A stretch of DNA of 10,709 nt. Source: Archaeoglobales archaeon. Lineage in GTDB: Archaea; Halobacteriota; Archaeoglobi; Archaeoglobales; Archaeoglobaceae. The DNA lies in contig QMZD01000029.1 in the NCBI GenBank assembly GCA_003662985.1, forward strand, positions 1 to 10,709. Direction: 5' to 3'. Both the position numbers and the translations under genes were made by a program. The notes under the pieces are model-generated. The model worked only from the letters and a program-made list of their open reading frames with translations. It ran no database searches and was not told where the DNA came from. Position 1 is the first letter of the stretch, and every line of letters begins with the position of its first letter. Of the stretch, positions 6,095 to 10,709 are shown piece after piece.

Positions 6095-6667
6095 ATGGCG
6101 GAGCTGAGCATTGATGGAGTAAGCTGTACTTACGATATAAGAGGAGAGAACGCTGTTATGCTTTGCCCACCTCACCCAGAGATGGGAGGCAGCAGATACG
6201 ATGCGAGGCTTGAAAGGATTACCGATGAACTCAAAAAAGCGGGGTATTCGACCCTTAGGTTCGATTATTTAAGGCCCTTCAGGGATGGATTAGGAGAGAT
6301 CGAGGATGCTAAAAAATGCATTCTATACCTGAAGGCAAGACACGAGCTTGTTGGTTTGGTGGGATACTCTTTTGGAAGTGTGGTCTCTTCGAACATTTCA
6401 GAATACTGTGATGTGCTCGTACTCATCTCGCCGATGAGAAAGATCAACAGGATAGAGCTAAAAAATACCGATGTACCAAAACTCATCATCTCCGCTAAAA
6501 AGGACCAATTTGTTCCATTTGAAGAATCAAAGGAGATTTTCAGCTGGCTTAATCCACCAAAAGAGTTTTTCGAGGTGGATACTGATCATTTCTATTTTGG
6601 CAAGTTTGATGTAATTTCAAAGAAGATAAGGGAGTTTGTGGAGTCTGTGCTCCGATCTGGAGATTGA
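6095..6667 (+). CDS. Alpha/beta hydrolase, COG2945-like
   Basis: A compact 190-residue alpha/beta hydrolase without a lid domain. The nucleophile elbow is GYSFGS (S92), the acid is D137 in SAKKDQFVP, and the histidine is H165 in DTDHFYFG, so the catalytic triad is complete. The segment PPHPEMGGS (25-33) after the first strand matches the H-P-x-x-GG oxyanion region of the COG2945 group, related to dienelactone hydrolase. The natural substrate of this group is not established; ester or thioester hydrolysis is the general expectation. There is no signal peptide. The ATG is preceded by GGTGATC (6086-6092), a perfect match to the archaeal anti-SD target, and only 9 bp separate it from the preceding stop. 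It is therefore the last gene of the TPR/thioredoxin-HEAT operon. A short T5 run just after the stop (6670-6674) is the only termination-like sequence. Confidence 0.85.
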   Translation: MAELSIDGVSCTYDIRGENAVMLCPPHPEMGGSRYDARLERITDELKKAGYSTLRFDYLRPFRDGLGEIEDAKKCILYLKARHELVGLVGYSFGSVVSSNISEYCDVLVLISPMRKINRIELKNTDVPKLIISAKKDQFVPFEESKEIFSWLNPPKEFFEVDTDHFYFGKFDVISKKIREFVESVLRSGD

Positions 6668-6697
6668 ACTTTTTAGCTCCACTTCACCTCTAATAGA

Positions 6698-6722
6698 AAA
6701 GCATATTTAATTGGTTTGCTTT
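6698..6722. promoter_or_regulatory. Dyad overlapping the DtxR-family gene promoter, candidate autoregulatory operator
   Basis: AAAGCA (6698-6703) and TGCTTT (6717-6722) form a perfect 6-bp inverted repeat around a 13-bp centre that contains the TATA box. The full 25-bp span and its position over the core promoter suit binding of a dimeric DtxR/MntR-type repressor to its own promoter. The TTTGC half resembles part of bacterial MntR sites, but the arms are short and the assignment is inferred. Confidence 0.35.
6703..6710 (+). promoter_or_regulatory. TATA box of the DtxR-family gene (leaderless)
   Basis: ATATTTAA preceded by the purine-rich AGAAAAGC. Its centre is about 27 bp from the GTG start at 6733. 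With no ribosome site between them, translation probably begins at or next to the 5' end of the mRNA. Confidence 0.55.
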
Positions 6723-6732
6723 ACTATTTTTT

Positions 6733-7314
6733 GTGGAGAGGGTCGAGGAATATCTCGAGGCCATCTACGATATTCAGGAGAAAAAAAAGAGGGTAGTTAA
6801 AACAAACGATCTTGCAAAAAAGTTAGGGGTTAAACCATCAAGTGTAACAGAAATGCTCCTTAAACTAAGTGAGAAGGGGTTCGTGGAATACCAGCCATAT
6901 TATGGAGTGGTTCTCACTGATGAGGGTTTGGGGGTAGCAAAAAGAATTAAAAGGTTTCACAGGATATTCGAGACTTTTTTCATCGACTTCCTTGGTTTGA
7001 GCAAGGAGGAATCACATAAACTAAGCTGTGAACTGGAGCATCATGTTACTGATGAGGTGGCTGAAAAAGTTTGCATGCTCATCTCTTCTCCGGAATGCAT
7101 GGCGTGTGATGAATGCAATAGGAGTTTTCACATCCTAAAAAATGCCCCGGATGGATCACACGAGATTGTCGTTGCACCCCTCATAACAAAAAAGCTTGGA
7201 TTCCTACCGGGAAAAATTCTAGAAAAATCTGGTGACAATATTTTTCTTGATGGCGAAGGCTTTATGCTCGAAGATGAAATTTCATCAAAGATCGTTGTGA
7301 GGTCTGTGGATTAG
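6733..7314 (+). CDS. DtxR/MntR-family metal-dependent transcriptional regulator
   Basis: A 193-residue regulator of metal-ion homeostasis. An N-terminal winged helix (about 1-70) contains KTNDLAKKLGVKPSSVTEML and the wing ending in LTDEG. The dimerisation domain follows (about 71-118). Likely metal ligands align with B. subtilis MntR and DtxR: E6 and E9 (MntR D8, E11), H76, and CELEHH with C99, E102 and H103. The cysteine at 99 is DtxR/IdeR-like, where MntR has Glu, so iron or another soft metal is favoured over manganese; that is inferred. Next comes an unusual CMACDEC (C122, C125, C128) where many relatives have a Pro-rich CPHG-type loop. Residues from about 145 to 190 resemble a FeoA/SH3-like domain (LGFLPG). 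The GTG start has no ribosome site and fits a leaderless transcript. It stands alone, with its own promoter, convergent with the FdhD gene. Its targets are not visible here. Confidence 0.9.
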   Translation: MERVEEYLEAIYDIQEKKKRVVKTNDLAKKLGVKPSSVTEMLLKLSEKGFVEYQPYYGVVLTDEGLGVAKRIKRFHRIFETFFIDFLGLSKEESHKLSCELEHHVTDEVAEKVCMLISSPECMACDECNRSFHILKNAPDGSHEIVVAPLITKKLGFLPGKILEKSGDNIFLDGEGFMLEDEISSKIVVRSVD

Positions 7315-7403
7315 TTTACTATTTCAGTTGCCAATATTTTTAGTTGTCAGTTATCGCTACCTCGGTTAGATTAAAATTAACTAACAATAAAGTGATTTAA
7401 TAT
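7315..7403. terminator. Convergent intergenic region with weak dyad and T-run, probable shared 3' end
   Basis: An 89-bp A+T-rich gap between the stops of the DtxR-family gene (plus) and the FdhD gene (minus). T5 at 7337-7341 could end plus-strand transcripts. GTTAG (7365-7369) and CTAAC (7381-7385) flank a TTAA/TTAA inner dyad, giving an imperfect hairpin with one bulged base. Archaeal termination relies mainly on T-runs rather than hairpins, so this is only a plausible bidirectional terminator. Confidence 0.3.
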
Positions 7404-8117
7404 TCAAAGCTCGAGAGCGTCATTTCTCAATGCAAGGTTTGAGGCAAACGAAACCACAGCCAATCCAGTCTTCCTACAAATTTCGACTGCGGAATTCAAG
7501 ATCGATGCTTTGGAAACTACGAGAGGGATTCCTGATCTCGCTGCTTTTGCAGCGATTCCCCTACTAACTCTTCCAGAAACGATGATAAAAACTTTTGAGG
7601 TATCCATACCTTTTTTCAAACCCATCCCGATAACCTTGTCAACCGCATTATGCCTGCCCACATCGATTGCCCTCGCAACCAGTCCGTTTTTATCGGCAAT
7701 TACAGCTGTGTGATAACCTCTAGTCTCTTTATATTCTCTTATTTCAATAAATCTCAATGCTCTTTTTACCTCATCCAAAGAATATGTTTCCCTTGCAACG
7801 AGCTTCGGGAGAACCTCATCATCCTTGAACACCCCAACGCAGCCTGAACTTCTTAACTCGAGGACGAATGAATTCGCATCCACATCAACGTAAATAGAGT
7901 TCCCTTTAACCTCTATCTTAGCCTTATCCCAGTCATTTCGATCTATTAGGCCTTCAGAAACGAGAAAACCTATCGCAAGCTCCTCAAGATTTGACGGTGT
8001 GCACATAATGTGGGAAGGAAATCCATTGATGTAAAGTGTAATCTCTTCCTCGTCTGCAAGCTTTAAAGGTTCTCCAATTGCTATTATTTCTATGTCTTTC
8101 GCCTCTGCATCACGCAT
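7404..8117 (-). CDS. fdhD: FdhD-family sulfurtransferase/formate dehydrogenase accessory protein
   Basis: A 237-residue cytoplasmic protein of the FdhD family. These proteins carry sulfur from a cysteine desulfurase to the Mo/W-bis-MGD cofactor of formate dehydrogenase-type enzymes. Family hallmarks are INGFPSHIMCTPSNLEELAIGFL near the N-terminus (given here as IMCTPSNLEELAIGFL), VGRHNAVDKVIG in the middle, and VSGRVSRGIAAKAARSGIP plus a VSKAS loop in the C-terminal half. The cysteine loop reads SSGCVGV with one cysteine (C93), whereas E. coli FdhD has the pair C121/C124; chemistry using a single persulfide is inferred. Start choice: an ATG at 8123 directly abuts GAGGG, while the ATG at 8117 has a 6-base spacer and overlaps the endonuclease V stop by 8 bp, so 8117 is preferred; the longer form would add two residues. 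No formate dehydrogenase or molybdopterin gene lies within the window. Confidence 0.92.
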   Translation of the reverse strand: MRDAEAKDIEIIAIGEPLKLADEEEITLYINGFPSHIMCTPSNLEELAIGFLVSEGLIDRNDWDKAKIEVKGNSIYVDVDANSFVLELRSSGCVGVFKDDEVLPKLVARETYSLDEVKRALRFIEIREYKETRGYHTAVIADKNGLVARAIDVGRHNAVDKVIGMGLKKGMDTSKVFIIVSGRVSRGIAAKAARSGIPLVVSKASILNSAVEICRKTGLAVVSFASNLALRNDALEL

Positions 8118-8805
8118 ACACATCCCTCAATTCTGCATCTCTCAAAGCTCTCTTTTTCTCTCTGGCTAACTTATCTGCCAATCTTATTGGTTCTGGAAGC
8201 TTGAAACCCTTCAAACAGGCTTTTACAACTCTAAGCGACAGTTCCGGGGTTATGTAGCTCCCTGGGGAAATAAAGATTGGGTTACATCTCTTACATGTTT
8301 TCAGAACATAGCCGATTCTCTCTCCTTCGAATAGCAGGGCTCTTACCTCTCCTGCTCTTTTCGGTTCTTCGTATTCTCCAACCAGTCTGTGCTTTGTGAT
8401 GCCAATAGTAGGAATCCCCGTCTCTATTGCTATGTAGCTTGCGAGGCCACATCTCCTTGGATGAGCGATCCCGCTTCCATCCACGAGAACAACGGCTTTT
8501 TTTGCATCTCCTCCGAAGAGCTCTTTTAAAACCCTAATAGCACTCTTACCCTCTCTGAACATGAGAAAGCCCGGAATGTAAGGAAAATCAACTTTATCGA
8601 CCACAGTTTTGCTGTCGATGACATCCAATTCTGGAAAGGACATGAGGACGGCTGCAGAGATGACAAGAGTTTCTCTCCCTCTGAAATCATTGAATGCCTG
8701 ATCAACTCCAGCAACGAACTCTATTTCCTCGAATCTCAGTTTGTCTCTCAATTCAACACGTTTTGCGAGAGAAATCTGTTCGGCCTTTAGACTCTCAACA
8801 TCCAT
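8110..8805 (-). CDS. nfi: Endonuclease V (deoxyinosine-specific)
   Basis: A 231-residue endonuclease V that nicks DNA, and in some lineages RNA, near deaminated adenine (inosine). This repair matters more at high temperature. The RNase H-like core has the metal-binding acids D35 (GVDQAF), E85 (FREG) and D109 (VDGSG), and the strand-separating wedge PYIPG (75-79). The GITKHRLVGEY segment (135-145) and the C-terminal GFKLPEPIRLAD block closely follow E. coli EndoV. Where E. coli has His214 (ATGHRVS), this protein has SPGSYIT, so that catalytic-site histidine is absent. Length is typical. The ATG has AGGGGATAAG upstream and begins 14 bp after the SepRS stop. The 3' end overlaps the FdhD start, so translation of the two is probably coupled. 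Archaeal EndoV can be annotated as nfi or simply endonuclease V. Confidence 0.95.
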   Translation of the reverse strand: MDVESLKAEQISLAKRVELRDKLRFEEIEFVAGVDQAFNDFRGRETLVISAAVLMSFPELDVIDSKTVVDKVDFPYIPGFLMFREGKSAIRVLKELFGGDAKKAVVLVDGSGIAHPRRCGLASYIAIETGIPTIGITKHRLVGEYEEPKRAGEVRALLFEGERIGYVLKTCKRCNPIFISPGSYITPELSLRVVKACLKGFKLPEPIRLADKLAREKKRALRDAELRDVYA

Positions 8806-8819
8806 CTTATCCCCTGACC

Positions 8820-10439
8820 TTATCCCTCAACAAGCTTGTACCTGACCGCTACGAACATTGGCCCCCTGACATCTATTTTTCCGCCGCTTGAAATTATGTA
8901 CTTTCTTATGTTCTCCTGAAGCTGGAGATTGATGTCTGAAAGCCCCTCAACAACCCTCGTGCGAATTTCTGTCTCTTCCAAACCCATCGCAACTGCTTCC
9001 TCAACTTTCCTTGCTGCAAGGTGAGCAAAAGAATCGATGTACCTCAAGCCGGTTGTGAAACCATGCTCGAAAACGTGGTTCCACTTATCTGCTCTTGGAA
9101 CTCCAAGAATGCTGCCTTGGTAAACGACAACCTCATTGGAGAAAGCGGGTCCGCAAAGCTTGACGTTTTCCTCCCTCTCAACTATGCTTACCCTTATCTT
9201 TTTACCGTATAGCTCTCCTTCGTAGGCTAAAACTTCAGTTGGCCCGATAAGCTTTGAGTTTTGAGTTGCGGTCTCGGCAATGCTTTGGGCTATTTTCAGA
9301 CCCTCTAGGGTGTAAGGAACCTCAATTAGCCTAATCGCTCTGGCTATATCCATATCTGAAAGATCGATTCTGCCATAGAGCCATGGGTAGACGAGTTCCC
9401 TGACATCGGAAAAATCGTAAAGGATCATCGCAAGCCTCTCAACTCCAAGGCCGAGATTCATTACCGGATATTCAACATCGTATTGTGCTAAAGCTGTTGG
9501 GCTATAAATGCCGAAGGTTGCTATCTCAATCCAGCCATCAGCATACTTCGTGCTTGACCCAACGATTTTCGGATGGAAGGCAAAGACCTCCATCTGCGTA
9601 CCTGGGATGTAGTACTTGCTCCTCTTCTCATCAAGCCTAAATCTGAACTTTTTGAATCCAAACTGTCTCAGTAAACCTTCAGCAACGGCCTTCCCTTCAT
9701 CAATTCCAACATCTTCATCAACAACAACGCAGCTGGCTGAGAAGTAGGTGTAAAGCCTCGTGGCATCCTCTCCCTGCTCCTTTCTGAAGCATCTGTCGAT
9801 ACTGAAAAGCTTTATCGGAAGGGGAAAACGATCTGCAATCTTGCTCAGCGTTATAAACCAGCCGGTCGTCATGTGGCTTCTCAGCGTTAGCGACTCAGCT
9901 TCAGCCTTGAGCTCTTTGAATTCAGGAAAAACCCTGTCGAGGATCTCAACCGCCTTTGAATCGCTTATCGACAAGGAGCTTGCAATCTCAAATCCGAGAT
10001 CGTCTCCATCGATCTTTCCCTTTTTAAATTCTTGGAAAATCGATTTTAGTTCGTTAACCTCGTCTTTACTAAGCTTTTTGCCAGCCACTTTCTCAATTTC
10101 TGCAATCCTTTCTGCAGAAATCCCGATGTTCGGTCTGGGAAGGGAAGCCAGGTAGAAACATCTGTCAAGAACAGCTAAGGCCTCCTTCCCGAACTGCCTT
10201 TTTACATGAGTATCTTCAACGATAACCGGATTAACGACCTCTTTAAATCCGAGAGAGATATAAGCTTTCCTCAAATCGTTTATCGTTTTGAAGAGGGGGT
10301 GCTCTTCTCCGATGGTGTAGCTGTATCTGGGGAATGTTTTATTCGGATCTCTTGGTGTTAGTATCTCAACACCGCTCAGCCAAGCAGACTCAAAATCCTC
10401 CTCAACAAGCTTTCGATACTTTCTTGCATCGAATCTCAT
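8820..10439 (-). CDS. sepS: O-phosphoseryl-tRNA(Cys) synthetase (SepRS)
   Basis: A 539-residue class II aminoacyl-tRNA synthetase that charges tRNA(Cys) with O-phosphoserine. SepCysS then converts this to Cys-tRNA(Cys), the indirect cysteine route of methanogens and Archaeoglobales. The N-terminal helix and motif-1 region lead into HPLFKTINDLRKAYISLGF (about 47-65). A SepRS-type helical insertion is at about 108-175. SHMTTG (188-193) and YFSAS (232-236) carry residues matching those that hold the phosphoserine phosphate in the A. fulgidus enzyme (H189, T191, S234, S236), and N328 is also conserved. Motif 2 is around IDRCFRKEQGED (214-225) and motif 3 is LGLGVERLAMI (329-339). A tRNA-binding C-terminal region follows. 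Length matches the family. AAGGGGTT precedes the ATG, 31 bp after the gatA stop. The SepCysS gene is not in the window. Confidence 0.97.
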   Translation of the reverse strand: MRFDARKYRKLVEEDFESAWLSGVEILTPRDPNKTFPRYSYTIGEEHPLFKTINDLRKAYISLGFKEVVNPVIVEDTHVKRQFGKEALAVLDRCFYLASLPRPNIGISAERIAEIEKVAGKKLSKDEVNELKSIFQEFKKGKIDGDDLGFEIASSLSISDSKAVEILDRVFPEFKELKAEAESLTLRSHMTTGWFITLSKIADRFPLPIKLFSIDRCFRKEQGEDATRLYTYFSASCVVVDEDVGIDEGKAVAEGLLRQFGFKKFRFRLDEKRSKYYIPGTQMEVFAFHPKIVGSSTKYADGWIEIATFGIYSPTALAQYDVEYPVMNLGLGVERLAMILYDFSDVRELVYPWLYGRIDLSDMDIARAIRLIEVPYTLEGLKIAQSIAETATQNSKLIGPTEVLAYEGELYGKKIRVSIVEREENVKLCGPAFSNEVVVYQGSILGVPRADKWNHVFEHGFTTGLRYIDSFAHLAARKVEEAVAMGLEETEIRTRVVEGLSDINLQLQENIRKYIISSGGKIDVRGPMFVAVRYKLVEG

Positions 10440-10470
10440 CTGAACCCCTTAAATTGACTCAGTAACACTT

Positions 10471-10709
10471 TTAGCTAACTGCCTTGATCTCTTTCTCGAG
10501 CCATCTTGCGAATGAGAGTATCGAGTTCTCCTCAAAATAGTTTCCTATGATTTGCATCCCAACTGGCAAGCCTTTTCTCTCAAATATAGGTAAGGACAGA
10601 GATGGAACACCTGCCAGATTTATTGGTACGGTGTTAACATCTGCCTTGTACATCGTAAGGGGATCGGCAAGCTCACCTATCCTGAAAGGCAGAGCAGGCA
10701 TCGTGGGTG
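10471..10709 (-). CDS. gatA: Aspartyl/glutamyl-tRNA amidotransferase subunit A, C-terminal end (partial)
   Basis: The last 78 residues of an amidase-signature protein whose 5' part lies beyond the right edge. The reading frame runs open to the end of the window; the methionine at 10701 is internal (PTMPALPF), matching the TPTMP motif of GatA. Further matches are the segment around ADPLTMYKADVNTVP, NLAGVPSLSLP and the LPVGMQIIGNYFEE block near the C-terminus, all typical of GatA. GatA is the glutaminase/amidase subunit that supplies ammonia for converting Glu-tRNA(Gln) or Asp-tRNA(Asn) to the amidated form. The catalytic Ser-cisSer-Lys residues are outside the window, so another amidase-signature enzyme is not strictly excluded. 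It is the first visible gene of an operon with SepRS, endonuclease V and FdhD. Confidence 0.88.
   Translation of the reverse strand, partial: PTMPALPFRIGELADPLTMYKADVNTVPINLAGVPSLSLPIFERKGLPVGMQIIGNYFEENSILSFARWLEKEIKAVS

Noticed and set aside
1..10709. tRNA, rRNA, CRISPR, transposon ends, inteins and attachment sites
   Set aside because: No cloverleaf T-arm motif, repeat-spacer array, transposase, integrase or intein splice motif was seen on either strand. This was a reading by eye, not a covariance-model scan.

Overview
The window looks like a chromosomal stretch from a thermophilic euryarchaeon, most probably a member or relative of Archaeoglobales. The evidence is the content: archaeal RadA recombinase, O-phosphoseryl-tRNA(Cys) synthetase (SepRS, found essentially in methanogens and Archaeoglobales), a KaiC-family ATPase next to a roadblock-like protein, and an archaeal-type DtxR regulator. 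Archaeal TATA boxes, two probably leaderless promoters, Shine-Dalgarno sites matching AGGAGGTGATC, AGA/AGG-rich arginine usage and Lys/Glu-rich proteins agree. The genus cannot be fixed from the sequence alone. No tRNA, rRNA, CRISPR array, insertion sequence or phage gene was seen. Coding density is high and the longest gene-free stretch is about 220 bp.

Region 1 (1-4282, minus strand), in transcription order: a small winged-helix regulator with a helical tail, an M20 metallopeptidase-like hydrolase, radA, a single-domain KaiC-like ATPase and a roadblock/LC7-like protein. The first four have their own recognisable TATA elements. The last two form a tight pair and probably work together.

Region 2 (4283-6667): a divergent promoter region, then a plus-strand operon of three poorly characterised genes with 9-bp gaps. 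They encode a six-TPR protein, a fusion of an AhpF-N-terminal-like thioredoxin fold (CxxC) with HEAT-like repeats, and a small alpha/beta hydrolase of the COG2945 type. This is the best candidate in the window for an undescribed functional unit.

Region 3 (6668-7403): a monocistronic DtxR/MntR-family metal-dependent regulator with a probably leaderless GTG start, a dyad over its promoter and an unusual CxxCxxC motif. It converges on the next group across an 89-bp A+T-rich gap.

Region 4 (7404-10709, minus strand): an operon entering from beyond the right edge, with the gatA C-terminal end, sepS (SepRS), endonuclease V and FdhD. The last two overlap. GatA and SepRS both serve indirect tRNA aminoacylation (Gln and/or Asn, and Cys). 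Endonuclease V handles deaminated purines, and FdhD is a sulfur-transfer chaperone for molybdo/tungsto-enzymes; no formate dehydrogenase gene is nearby.
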